59,005 bases of DNA from Acidobacteriota bacterium (lineage in GTDB: Bacteria > Acidobacteriota > Vicinamibacteria > Vicinamibacterales > CAVVIG01), in assembly GCA_003222535.1 (NCBI GenBank), contig QHWJ01000346.1:1-59005 (forward strand). Direction: 5' to 3'. The translations under genes were made by a program, and so were the position numbers. Each line of letters starts with the position of its first letter. Positions within the stretch are counted from its first letter, which is position 1. Under the pieces are notes generated by a model, which did not search any database, had not been told where the DNA came from, and was given only the letters and a program-made list of their open reading frames with translations. This document shows positions 42,190 to 50,289 of this stretch, in pieces.

Positions 42190-45100
42190 TTACCCGATTG
42201 TCTGTGCGGTCACCGGCCTGGTGACCGGAATCTTCCTGGTCTTGAACATGCCGGCCATGTACGTGTAGACGACCGGCGTCAGATACAGCGTGATCAGCTG
42301 CGAGACGACGAGACCGCCGACCACCGCGAGGCCGAGCGGACGCCTCGCCTCGCCGCCGGCGCCGTATCCGAGCGCGATCGGCGCCGACCCGAACAGCGCC
42401 GCCATCGTGGTCATCATGATCGGCCGGAAGCGGATGATGCAGCCCTCGTAGATCGCTTCGGACGGCGTCCTGCCGTGCCGGCGCTCGGCGTCGAGCGCGA
42501 AGTCGATCTGCATGATCGCGTTCTTCTTCACGATCCCAATCAGCATCACGAGCCCGACGAAGGAATAGATGTTCAGCTCGTTGCCGAACAGATAGAGCGT
42601 GACCAGCGCGCCGAGCCCGGCCGAGGGCAATCCCGACAGAATGGTGATCGGGTGGATGTAGCTTTCATACAGCGCGCCGAGGACGATGTAGACCACGCCG
42701 ATGGCGATGAACAGCAGCAGCCCGAGGTTCGTCATCGACTGCTGGAAGACTCGGGCTTGCCCTTCGAAGCTCGTCGAGATCGTCGGCGGCAGCAGGCGAT
42801 CCGCCACCTGCTTGACATGGGCGGTGGCCGTGCCGAGCGACACGCCCGGCTTGAGACCGAACGACACGGACACCGACGGCAGTTGACCGGAGTGGTTGAT
42901 CGATTGCGGGCCGACCGTCTCCTTGAAATTGATCACCGACTGGAGCGGCACGATCGATCCGTTCGGCGCCTTGAATGCGACTTTCTCCAGCGAGTCGACG
43001 TGTCCCTGGTACTTGGGATCGAGCTCGAGCAGCACACGGTACTGCGCCGTGTCGCCGTAGATCGTGGTCGCCCACTTCGGCCCGAGCGCGTCGTACAGCG
43101 CGTTCTGGACGTTCGTCGCGTTCAGGCCCACCATCGCCGCCTTGTCGCGATCGATGACGAGGTTGATGCGTGGGCTCTTCATCTCCATGTCCGTGGAGAG
43201 GTCCTGCACGTCGGTCACCTGGTCGGCGATCGCCTGTTCCAGCTTCGGCGCCCATTGGTAGAGCTCTTCGGTGTTCATGCTCTGCATCATGATGCTGAAG
43301 TTCTGGTTGCCCATGCGTCCGCCGATCTGCAGAGAGGGCGGCAGGCCGACGAACCCGCGGAAGCCGGGGAACCGGAGCAGCGCCGGGCGAAGCTGCTGCG
43401 CGATCTGCTGGGCCGTGAGGTCGCGCTGCGCGCGCGGCACGAGCTGCACCTGGATGCGCCCGTTGTTCGAGCCGCCGCCGCCGCCGGGGCCTCCGCCGCC
43501 GACGCTCGCCAGGAACGAGTCGACGTACGGGTTTCGGATGACGACGTCGGAGGTCTGCTGCGTCCACCTGGCCATGTCGTAGTACGACGTCCCCTGCGCC
43601 GCCTGCAGGTTCACGAACATCGAGTCGTTGTCCTGATCGGGAATGAACCCGGTCGGGATGATGTTGAACATGTGCACGGTCGCCGCGGCGACGGCTGCGA
43701 ACACGGCCAGCATGACGACGCGATGCCGCAGGACGGACGCGAGGCTCCGCTCGTAGCCGTGCAGCAGCCCGTCGAACGCCCGATCCATCAGTCCCGCAAA
43801 GCCCTTCTTGCTGTGGACCACGCGGAGAAAGCGGCTGCACAGCATCGGCGTCAGCGTGATCGACACGACGCCGGAAATCAGAATCGCCGTCGTAATCGTG
43901 ACCGCGAACTCGCGGAAGAGCCGGCCGAGAATCCCGCTCATGAACAGAATCGGGATGAACACCGCCCCGAGCGACGTGGTCATCGTCAGAATGGTGAAGC
44001 CGATCTCCCGCGAGCCCTTGAGCGAGGCCTCGAGCGGCCGTTCGCCGTTCTCCATGTGGCGCACGATGTTCTCGAGCATCACGATCGCGTCGTCGACCAC
44101 GAAGCCGATCGAGAGGATGAGCGCCATCATCGACAGGTTGTTCAGGCTGAAATGCAGAACCTGCATGACGGCGAAGGTGCCGAGGATCGAGAACGGCAGC
44201 GCGAGCGCCGGGATCATCGTGGCCGAGCCGTTGTGCAGGAAGAGGAAGATCACGCCCACGACGAGCACCAGCGTGATCAGCATCGTGACCTGGATGTCCT
44301 TGAACGCCTTGCGAATCGTCCGCGACCGATCCTGGCGCACCGTGAGATGCACCGAAGGCGGAATCTCGGACTCGAAGGACGGCAGCAGCGCGCGCACGGC
44401 GTCGGTGACCGCGATCGTGTTGCTGCCCGGCTGGCGCATGACCTGCAGCGTGATGGCGGTCTGCTTCAGCGGCGGGCCCGTCGGGCCGTTGGGCTTCGAA
44501 TAGAACCACGACCCGTTCATCACGTTCTCGATGCTGTCGACGACGTTCGCGACCTGATCGAGGCGGACCGGCGCGCCGCGCCGATAACTGACGATGATCG
44601 GGCGGAATGCCGCGGCGTTCATCAACTGGCCGGCCGCCTTGATGTTGTAGGTGGAGGCCGCGCCGAACAACTGGCCCGTCGGGAGATTGACGTTCCAGTT
44701 CTGCAGCGCCTGATCCACTTCGTTGAGGCCGATGTGCTGGGCGTGGAGCTTGTCAGGGTCGAGCTGCACGCGCACCGCGTACTTCGAGGCGCCCTGCACC
44801 TGCACCTGCGACACGCCGCTCACCATCGAAATACGCGGTGCGATCACCGTCTCCGCGTAATCGTCGAGCGCCGACAGCGTCAGCGTGTTGGACGTGAGGT
44901 TGAGCATCATGATCGGCTGCTCGTTCGGATTGTTCTTCCGGAACGAGGGCGCCGACGGCATGCCGGCCGGCAGCAGCGGCATGACCGCTGCAATGGCGGT
45001 CTGCACGTCCACGGTGGCGCTGTCGATGTCGCGATTGAGATCGAACTGCAACGTGATGTTGGCGTCGCCCGAGCCGCTCCGCGACGTCATGGAGTCGAGT

Positions 45101-45327
45101 CCCGCAATCGTCGTGAACTGACGTTCCAGGGGGCTCGCGACAGACGAGGCCATCGTGCCGGGATCGCCGCCGGGCAGCCCCGCGCGCACATTCAGCGTCG
45201 GATAGTCCACCAGCGGCAGGTCGCTCACCGGCAGCGCGCGGTACGCGATGACGCCGAACAACCCGATCCCCGCCATCAGCAGGCTGGTGGCAATCGGACG
45301 GCGGATGAAGATTTCCGAGATGTTCAC
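42190..45327 (-). CDS. RND multidrug efflux permease (MdtB-like, first of two)
   Basis: 1045 residues. Start MNISEIFIRRPIATSLLMAGIGLFGVIAYRALPVSDLPLVDYPT. Proton relay block GFVVDDAIVMLENIVRHMENGERPLEASLKGSREIGFTI. A Gly-rich loop (GGGGPGGGGGSNNGR, ~residues 605-620) lies in the porter domain. Late helices ALYESYIHPITILSGLPSAGLGALVTLYLF and VGLVMLIGIVKKNAIMQIDFALDAE. Paralogous to the downstream permease along its whole length; the two probably form a mixed trimer. Confidence 0.93.
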   Translation of the reverse strand: MNISEIFIRRPIATSLLMAGIGLFGVIAYRALPVSDLPLVDYPTLNVRAGLPGGDPGTMASSVASPLERQFTTIAGLDSMTSRSGSGDANITLQFDLNRDIDSATVDVQTAIAAVMPLLPAGMPSAPSFRKNNPNEQPIMMLNLTSNTLTLSALDDYAETVIAPRISMVSGVSQVQVQGASKYAVRVQLDPDKLHAQHIGLNEVDQALQNWNVNLPTGQLFGAASTYNIKAAGQLMNAAAFRPIIVSYRRGAPVRLDQVANVVDSIENVMNGSWFYSKPNGPTGPPLKQTAITLQVMRQPGSNTIAVTDAVRALLPSFESEIPPSVHLTVRQDRSRTIRKAFKDIQVTMLITLVLVVGVIFLFLHNGSATMIPALALPFSILGTFAVMQVLHFSLNNLSMMALILSIGFVVDDAIVMLENIVRHMENGERPLEASLKGSREIGFTILTMTTSLGAVFIPILFMSGILGRLFREFAVTITTAILISGVVSITLTPMLCSRFLRVVHSKKGFAGLMDRAFDGLLHGYERSLASVLRHRVVMLAVFAAVAAATVHMFNIIPTGFIPDQDNDSMFVNLQAAQGTSYYDMARWTQQTSDVVIRNPYVDSFLASVGGGGPGGGGGSNNGRIQVQLVPRAQRDLTAQQIAQQLRPALLRFPGFRGFVGLPPSLQIGGRMGNQNFSIMMQSMNTEELYQWAPKLEQAIADQVTDVQDLSTDMEMKSPRINLVIDRDKAAMVGLNATNVQNALYDALGPKWATTIYGDTAQYRVLLELDPKYQGHVDSLEKVAFKAPNGSIVPLQSVINFKETVGPQSINHSGQLPSVSVSFGLKPGVSLGTATAHVKQVADRLLPPTISTSFEGQARVFQQSMTNLGLLLFIAIGVVYIVLGALYESYIHPITILSGLPSAGLGALVTLYLFGNELNIYSFVGLVMLIGIVKKNAIMQIDFALDAERRHGRTPSEAIYEGCIIRFRPIMMTTMAALFGSAPIALGYGAGGEARRPLGLAVVGGLVVSQLITLYLTPVVYTYMAGMFKTRKIPVTRPVTAQTIG

Positions 45328-45339
45328 GAAACGACCCCA

Positions 45340-45437
45340 ACCATCAAAGACTCAACTCTCAACTCTCAAGGCTCAACTCAAGTCTCAACTCTCAACTCTC
45401 AGGCGCGCATGAGACTTGAGACTCGAGACTTGAGATT
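45340..45437. repeat. Low-complexity spacer of CTCAACTCT / GAGACTTGAG units
   Basis: Tandem CAACTCTCAACTC-type units, followed by the complementary GAGACTTGAGACTCGAGACTTGAG. Perfect 11-bp pairing is possible between 45377-45387 and 45410-45420. Lies between the adaptor and first permease genes of the RND operon. Confidence 0.75.
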
Positions 45438-45456
45438 TTCGAGGAGCGCGAGCATT

Positions 45457-45481
45457 GGAGCGCGAAGGCTTCAGCCGAGCG
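45457..45481. repeat. 25-bp GGAGCGCGA...CAGCCGAGCG repeat
   Basis: GGAGCGCGAAGGCTTCAGCC plus GAGCG, 7 bp beyond the adaptor gene stop. Nearly the same 25-mer occurs at 54148-54172, also just after a stop codon. Confidence 0.65.
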
Positions 45482-45487
45482 GTCAGA

Positions 45488-46828
45488 TTATTGCCCCCGT
45501 CCCTGCCCTCTGTTCCCACCGCGCCCCCCACGTCCGCCCCGTCCGCCGCCGCTTCCTCCTCCGCGGCCCGAAAGATCGGTGGTGACCCGCGCGCCACCCT
45601 CGAGCCGCAGCTGTCCTTCGGTGACCACCGTTTCACCGGGCTTCAGCCCTTTCTCCACCACGACATCGTCGGCGACCCGCTGACCCGGGGTGATCGCGCG
45701 CTGCTCGACCGTCGAATCGTCCTTGACCACGAAGACGTACTGGCCGTCCTGACCGGTCTGCACCGCCTGCGCCGGAACGACGGTGGCGTGCGGCAGCGTC
45801 GCGAGCCGGAGCGAGACGCGTGCGAACTGACCGGGCCACAGCCGCAGGTCGGCATTGCCGAACGTGGCCTTGAGCTTGATCGTGTCCGTCGTCATGTCCA
45901 CGGCGTTGTCGACGAAGGTAAGCGCGCCGGCTGCGGGCTGAGGATCGGCATCCTGCGGAGTGGCGACGACCGGCAGCTGCCCGCCGGCCATGTGCTGTTT
46001 GATGGTCGGCAGGTGCATGGCGGGCACCGAGAAGGTGACGTAGACCGGCTGCACGCGGGCGATCGTCATGAGCTCGGTCGTATTCGCCGCCACGAGGCCG
46101 CCGACTTTCACGCTCAGGCTGCCCGTGCGGCCGTCGATCGGTGACCGAATGATCGTGTACCCGAGCGAGACGCGCGCGTTGTCGACGACGGCCTGCTGCG
46201 CGACCAGCTGCGCGCGCGCGCTGTCAATCGACGCCTTGTCGGCTTTGACGGTTCCCGCGGTCGCATCGGCGGCGGCGCGCGACTGTTCGGCCTGATCCTT
46301 CGAGATGATCCCGCGCTGGCTGAGCTGCCCCTGGCGCTCGGCTGTGAGCTGTTGATATTCGGCGTTGGCCGCGTCGCGGCCGAGCTGCGCCTCGGCCTGC
46401 GCGAGAAGCGCCTTGTCGCGCAACAGGTTTGCTTCCGCCTGTGCCAGCGCCGCCTCAAAAGGACGCCGATCCAGAGCGAAGAGCTGCTGCCCCTGTTTGA
46501 CGGAATCGCCTTCGCGGAACGACAGTTCCGTGAGCTGACCGGTGATCTGCGAACGCACTGAGATGCTGGCGTAGGCTTCGACGTTCCCGATGGCGGCGAT
46601 GTCGACCGGCACATCCTTTTCGGTGACCTTCGTGGTGACGACCGGGGCCGGGCCCCCGTCGCTGCCCCGGCCCCGGCCCCCGCGGCCGCCGCCCCCCGCT
46701 CCAGCCGCCGATGTATTGCTGCTGCAGGCCGATGCAGCGAGACCGGCTCCGGCGAACGCGAGGATCAGAACGAGAAAGAGCGTATAGAGAGACGGGATGA
46801 AGGCGCGTCTGACCACGTTAGACTCCAA
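45488..46828 (-). CDS. RND efflux periplasmic adaptor (MdtA-like membrane fusion protein)
   Basis: 446 residues. Signal/lipoprotein segment YTLFLVLILAFAGAGLAASAC (lipobox-like), then a Gly/Arg-rich linker. Lipoyl and hairpin domains: IAAIGNVEAYASISVRSQITGQLTELSFREGDSVKQGQQLFALD, then a long alpha-hairpin to ~residue 215. Barrel region TIIRSPIDGRTGSLSVKVGGLV. The C-terminus ends in an RGG-rich tail (SGGGRGGRGGRGGNRGQGRG), unusual for this family. First gene of the three-gene pump operon, divergent from the KdoO-like gene. Confidence 0.92.
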   Translation of the reverse strand: MESNVVRRAFIPSLYTLFLVLILAFAGAGLAASACSSNTSAAGAGGGGRGGRGRGSDGGPAPVVTTKVTEKDVPVDIAAIGNVEAYASISVRSQITGQLTELSFREGDSVKQGQQLFALDRRPFEAALAQAEANLLRDKALLAQAEAQLGRDAANAEYQQLTAERQGQLSQRGIISKDQAEQSRAAADATAGTVKADKASIDSARAQLVAQQAVVDNARVSLGYTIIRSPIDGRTGSLSVKVGGLVAANTTELMTIARVQPVYVTFSVPAMHLPTIKQHMAGGQLPVVATPQDADPQPAAGALTFVDNAVDMTTDTIKLKATFGNADLRLWPGQFARVSLRLATLPHATVVPAQAVQTGQDGQYVFVVKDDSTVEQRAITPGQRVADDVVVEKGLKPGETVVTEGQLRLEGGARVTTDLSGRGGGSGGGRGGRGGRGGNRGQGRGQ

Positions 46829-46961
46829 AGTACAACTGGATACCGAGCCGTGATGCGGGCTATTTACCGGGCGAACGTCATTTAATGTCTCTTTGCGAAA
46901 AGATTACGTCTTCCTGACGATTTCAAAACCGGACCTACTAAGGAACTGAGAAAGCGGACAC

Positions 46962-47837
46962 ATGTCGAGCGTCGCGACGATCGATCACACCGACTGGACG
47001 GCTATGCCGGATCGCGAAGCTGCTGTCAAGGCGACCCGGGCATTGGAGGCCGGAGATGTGGTGTTGTTGCCGGAGCTGGGCTTCGCTGTCGAATCGGGTG
47101 AAGCCTCCTTTTTTACGCCCGCGATTCTCGACAATTCCAAAAACGCGAGCTTCGATCCGGCGTCAGGCCGGCTTGGCGGCACGACGGCGAAGGGCCGCGA
47201 CGCCGAGACGTTGCGCCGGTTCATCCAACGGTTCAGCGAGTCGGCTGCCGCGCTGGTCAATCGCGTTCTGCCTCGCTACCGAGATCATCTGACGAGGGGC
47301 CGCGCCAGCTTCCGGCCCGCCGAGATCGCTGGGCGTGCGACGACGTGGCGCAAAGACGATACGCGGCTGCACGTGGACAGCTTCCCGGCGACGCCGTCGG
47401 GCGGCCGCCGCATTCTGCGAGTGTTCAGCAACGTGAACCCCGAGGGCCGCGCGCGCGGGTGGCGGATTGGCGACGAGTTCGAGACGGTCGCGCGGCGCTT
47501 CGCGCCCGAGCTGCGGTTGCCGCTGCCGGGAACTGGTCACCTGCTGTCGCTGTTGCGCGTCACGAAGACGCGCCGCTCGCCGTACGACGCGCTGATGCTG
47601 CAGCTTCACGACCGCATGAAGGCGGACGAAGAATTTCAAACGCGGTCGCCGCAGACGGCCATCGACTTTCCGGCCGGGTCGACGTGGATCGCGTTCACGG
47701 ATCAGGTGAGCCACGCGGCAACGGCGGGGCAGTATCAGCTCGAGCAGACGTTTCTCGTGCCGGTCCAGACGATGCTCGATGAGCAGCGATCGCCGTTACG
47801 CATTCTCGAGAGGCTGAAGGCAAGGCGACTGACCTGA
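46962..47837 (+). CDS. kdoO: Kdo hydroxylase-like Fe(II)/2-oxoglutarate dioxygenase
   Basis: 291 residues, normal for KdoO. The HxD metal site is in RLHVDSFPATPSGGRRILRVF and the distal His in TDQVSHAATAGQYQLEQTF. The N-terminal GDVVLLPELGFAVESGEASFFTPAILDNSKNASFDP region matches the Kdo 3-hydroxylase family. It hydroxylates Kdo of the lipopolysaccharide core to Ko, using 2-oxoglutarate and O2. No LPS gene is adjacent. Divergent from the RND operon across a 133-bp spacer with no clear elements. Confidence 0.85.
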   Translation: MSSVATIDHTDWTAMPDREAAVKATRALEAGDVVLLPELGFAVESGEASFFTPAILDNSKNASFDPASGRLGGTTAKGRDAETLRRFIQRFSESAAALVNRVLPRYRDHLTRGRASFRPAEIAGRATTWRKDDTRLHVDSFPATPSGGRRILRVFSNVNPEGRARGWRIGDEFETVARRFAPELRLPLPGTGHLLSLLRVTKTRRSPYDALMLQLHDRMKADEEFQTRSPQTAIDFPAGSTWIAFTDQVSHAATAGQYQLEQTFLVPVQTMLDEQRSPLRILERLKARRLT

Positions 47838-47917
47838 ATCGGGCGATCGGGCGATCGGGTGATCGGCGATCGGGTGATCGGCGATCGGGTGATCGGCGAT
47901 CGGCGATCGGCGATCGC
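47838..47917. repeat. Low-complexity tract of GATCGGGTGATCGGC units
   Basis: About 80 bp built from GATCGGC/GATCGGGT units immediately after the KdoO-like gene. Complementary units (GATCGCCGATTG) recur at 47990-48025, so the two halves of the 210-bp convergent spacer can pair. It may serve as a bidirectional terminator. Confidence 0.75.
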
Positions 47918-48047
47918 AGTCAGCCAGAACCACACGACGAAAAGCATTAAATATGCGGGCGCGCCCGGAAGGTCAGGTGTGAAGCGTAATCGATCGCCGA
48001 TTGCTATCGCCTGATCGCCGATTGACGACGTCAAGAATGTGAAATCA

Positions 48048-48446
48048 TCAATCTCGAACGGCTCTTATGATTGCTTCCATGTGGACCAGATACTTCTCGA
48101 GCGCGCGGCGGCCGGACGCGGTCAGGCGGTACTCCGTGCGCGGAACGCGTCCCTCGAACATCTTGTCGCACGCGATGTATTGCGCGTCCTCGAGCTTGCG
48201 CGCATGGACGCTGAGATTGCCGTCGGTCGTCTGCAGCAGCCGCTTCAGGTCGTTGAACGTCAGCCGCTCGTTCACCGCCAGCGCACTGATGATGCCGAGA
48301 CGAAGACGCTCGTGAATGAGCCGATCGAGCTCGAGAGGGCTGCGCTCGATTTCAGACTTCAGACTTCTGACTTCAGACTTCTGACTTCTGACTTCCAACT
48401 TCCGCGAAGCGCTGCTCTCCACCTTCCGCGAAGCGGCCTTAACCAC
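48048..48446 (-). CDS. Winged-helix transcriptional regulator with repeat-encoded N-terminus
   Basis: 132 residues from a GTG at 48446 with a strong AGGAG site 6 bp upstream (complementary strand). The DNA-binding fold is HERLRLGIISALAVNERLTFNDLKRLLQTTDGNLSVHARKLEDAQYIACDKMFEGRVPRTEYRLTASGRRALEKYL, a MarR/ArsR-like one-domain regulator family often paired with a membrane protein gene. Residues ~4-32 (SRKVESSASRKLEVRSQKSE and following) come from the GACTTC-type low-complexity tract and are a recent extension. It overlaps the upstream membrane protein stop by 8 bp. Confidence 0.85.
   Translation of the reverse strand: MVKAASRKVESSASRKLEVRSQKSEVRSLKSEIERSPLELDRLIHERLRLGIISALAVNERLTFNDLKRLLQTTDGNLSVHARKLEDAQYIACDKMFEGRVPRTEYRLTASGRRALEKYLVHMEAIIRAVRD
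48351..48435 (-). repeat. Low-complexity GACTTCTGACTTCA tract inside a coding region
   Basis: CAGACTTCTGACTT units at 48353-48397, then two CTTCCGCGAAGCG copies (near 48399 and 48423). The tract stays open in the frame of the winged-helix gene and forms its N-terminal extension. Confidence 0.8.
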
Positions 48447-49029
48447 CGTATCTCCTCGCAATCAGGTATCCGAAGCCGATATGCAGACCGCCGAAACCCG
48501 CGGCCATCAACCAGTGTCCCCACGCGGCCGGCGCCGCGAACGCGACGGCGCCGAGCGTCATGAAGGAGAGTCCCATCAGCGGCACGACGCGGACGGAGAA
48601 CGCGCCGCCGGTTGCGACGGCTGTGCCGTACAACAGCAGCCAGCATCCCGGCAGGCGCGCCGTCAGCCCCATGGTCGCGAACACGGGCGTCAGGACCATG
48701 CCCGCGACGAGCGGCGGCACGTACGCGAGCGCGAACCGGTGCGCCGGCGCTGCCGATGACAACGGCGTCCCCTGCCGGCGCGCCTTGATCGCCATCGTGG
48801 CCAGCGCGATCGCGGCGGCGACCGCCGCGTCGGTGAGCCAGATCATCACCCATCGCCGCGAGCCGTCGGGCGGCCCGGACAGCACGGCGGCGACCATCGC
48901 CGTCGCGCCCATCATGACGCCGCCCCAACCGGGCACCGCCGTGAACTCGGTCGCCCGCGACATGGCGTCGCGGATGAACTGCAGGTTCTCCATCGCGTGC
49001 GCATGGATCGGTTCGGGCCGGTCGGTCAC
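48439..49029 (-). CDS. Membrane protein partner of the winged-helix regulator
   Basis: 196 residues from a GTG at 49029 (GAGG 5 bp upstream); a TTG at 49053 and the ATG at 48993 (MENLQFIRD) are alternatives. Starts with the conserved-looking AMENLQFIRDAMSRATEFTAVPGWGGVMMG. About five membrane helices follow (WVMIWLTDAAVAAAIALATMAI, FALAYVPPLVAGMVLTPVFATMGL, CWLLLYGTAVATGGAF). Proteins of this type usually precede a one-domain winged-helix regulator, as here. Function unknown. Confidence 0.75.
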   Translation of the reverse strand: MTDRPEPIHAHAMENLQFIRDAMSRATEFTAVPGWGGVMMGATAMVAAVLSGPPDGSRRWVMIWLTDAAVAAAIALATMAIKARRQGTPLSSAAPAHRFALAYVPPLVAGMVLTPVFATMGLTARLPGCWLLLYGTAVATGGAFSVRVVPLMGLSFMTLGAVAFAAPAAWGHWLMAAGFGGLHIGFGYLIARRYGG

Positions 49030-49081
49030 TCGGGCCTCGCGCCTCGTCAACAAGGACTTTATAACACAGAGGGCGCTCGGT

Positions 49082-49210
49082 CAGGTGGGTCACGTAGGTC
49101 GGGTAGGTCGGGGTGGGTCACGTAGGTCGGGTGGGTCGGGTGGGTCACGTAGGTCGGGTAGGTCAGGTAGGTCGGGTAGGTCAAGTAGGTCAGGTAGGTC
49201 GGGTGGGTCA
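49082..49210. repeat. Low-complexity tract of GTAGGTCGG units
   Basis: About 130 bp of 9-10-bp units (GGTCGGGTAG, GTGGGTCACG) in the divergent spacer between the membrane protein and the 49311 gene. It leaves little room for a normal promoter except at 49211-49300. Confidence 0.8.
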
Positions 49211-49310
49211 GGGGGCGGGACGGCAGTGGGGCGGTGAGCCACTCCTCCGCTCGCTTTCACATTACCGGGTAGCAGCCTATTCCAGGCGGCCTGTTCTCCG
49301 GAGGTTACCG

Positions 49311-49835
49311 ATGAAGGTTTCACAACGATTGATGGGCGCGGCCTTCCTCATCTTTGCCGTCTCCACCCCGGCGCTGAGTCAGCCGATGGTGCCCCCCGTC
49401 GCCGAGACGGTCAGCCTCTCGGGGCCTCGTGTCGGCGTCACGTTTCTGAGCCCCGAAATCGTCCGGAAACTCCAGACCGAGGGCGGGATCCGCGTCGGGC
49501 CCGCCGTCACGCAATTCGGCTGGCAATTCGAGAAGCAGTTCTACAGTACCCAGACCGGACCGACGGCCGTGACCGAATGCGTGCTGCTGCTCGGCGGGCT
49601 CGATCAGGGTGTCGCGCTCCCCAGCCTCAGCTGGCTGGCGGGGATCCGCACGAAAGACGGCGCTGAATTCGGCGTTGGCCCCAACGTCACGCCCGTCGGC
49701 GTTGCGCTGGCGATCGCCGCGGGGATCACGTTCCGCGCGGGTGTCTTGAACATTCCTGTCAATCTCGCCGTGGTGCCCTCGAAGGCCGGGATGCGAGTGA
49801 GCCTGCTCACCGGCTTCAGCTTACGGGGGAGGTGA
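49311..49835 (+). CDS. Secreted hypothetical protein
   Basis: 174 residues with GGAGG 8 bp before the ATG. Signal peptide LMGAAFLIFAVSTPALSQ. The mature part has short beta strands and glycine turns (VGVTFLSPEIVRKLQ, QFGWQFEKQFYSTQTGPTAVTECVLLLGGLDQG, FGVGPNVTPVGVALAIAAGITFRAGVLNIPVNLAVVPSKAG). No known family. The strand pattern suggests a beta-rich, perhaps outer-membrane, protein. Confidence 0.65.
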   Translation: MKVSQRLMGAAFLIFAVSTPALSQPMVPPVAETVSLSGPRVGVTFLSPEIVRKLQTEGGIRVGPAVTQFGWQFEKQFYSTQTGPTAVTECVLLLGGLDQGVALPSLSWLAGIRTKDGAEFGVGPNVTPVGVALAIAAGITFRAGVLNIPVNLAVVPSKAGMRVSLLTGFSLRGR

Positions 49836-49866
49836 GGTGCGAATGTGCGGAAGCGCGCGACGTGCG

Positions 49867-50289
49867 TTACTGTGCGCGGAGCAGGAGGACCGGCACCTTG
49901 ACGAGGTGCCGGACGCGGTCGGCGGTGGCGCCGTGGAGGATATCGCCGAGCAGCCGGTGCCCGTGCGTGGACATGGCGATGAGATCGACCCCCTGTTCCT
50001 GGGACACTCTCACGAGCTCGGAGGCGGGGTCGCCCATCGCGAGCCGGGTTTCGACGATGAAGCCGCGGCCCACGAGGTCGGCCTGCAGATGCTCGAGATA
50101 CGTGCGATCCGACTTCATCTCTTCCGATTCGCGGAGCTGGAGTTGATCGAAGTTGCGCGCGGCCCAGCCGTCCGCCACGTGGACCAGCAGCAGCTCCGCA
50201 CCCGTCAGGCGTGCCAGGTCGGAGACGTGCGTCAGGATCGTGCGATCCGCGGGGGAGTTCTCGACCGCCACGAGGATGCGTCGGTACAT
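49867..50289 (-). CDS. Universal stress protein (UspA family)
   Basis: 140 residues, single Usp domain. Start MYRRILVAVENSPADRTILTHVSDLA; middle AELLLVHVADGW; end DLIAMSTHGHRLLGDILHGATADRVRHLVKVPVLLLR. The nucleotide motif reads GHRLLGDILHGAT where GxxGxxxxxxxxxGS/T is usual, so ATP binding may be weakened. The start codon directly follows the Nramp stop TAG, so both are co-transcribed. Confidence 0.9.
   Translation of the reverse strand: MYRRILVAVENSPADRTILTHVSDLARLTGAELLLVHVADGWAARNFDQLQLRESEEMKSDRTYLEHLQADLVGRGFIVETRLAMGDPASELVRVSQEQGVDLIAMSTHGHRLLGDILHGATADRVRHLVKVPVLLLRAQ

Noticed and set aside
47838-47917. Possible CRISPR array from the repeating GATCGG units
   Set aside because: The period is only 7-15 bp with no unique spacers; it is a low-complexity tract.
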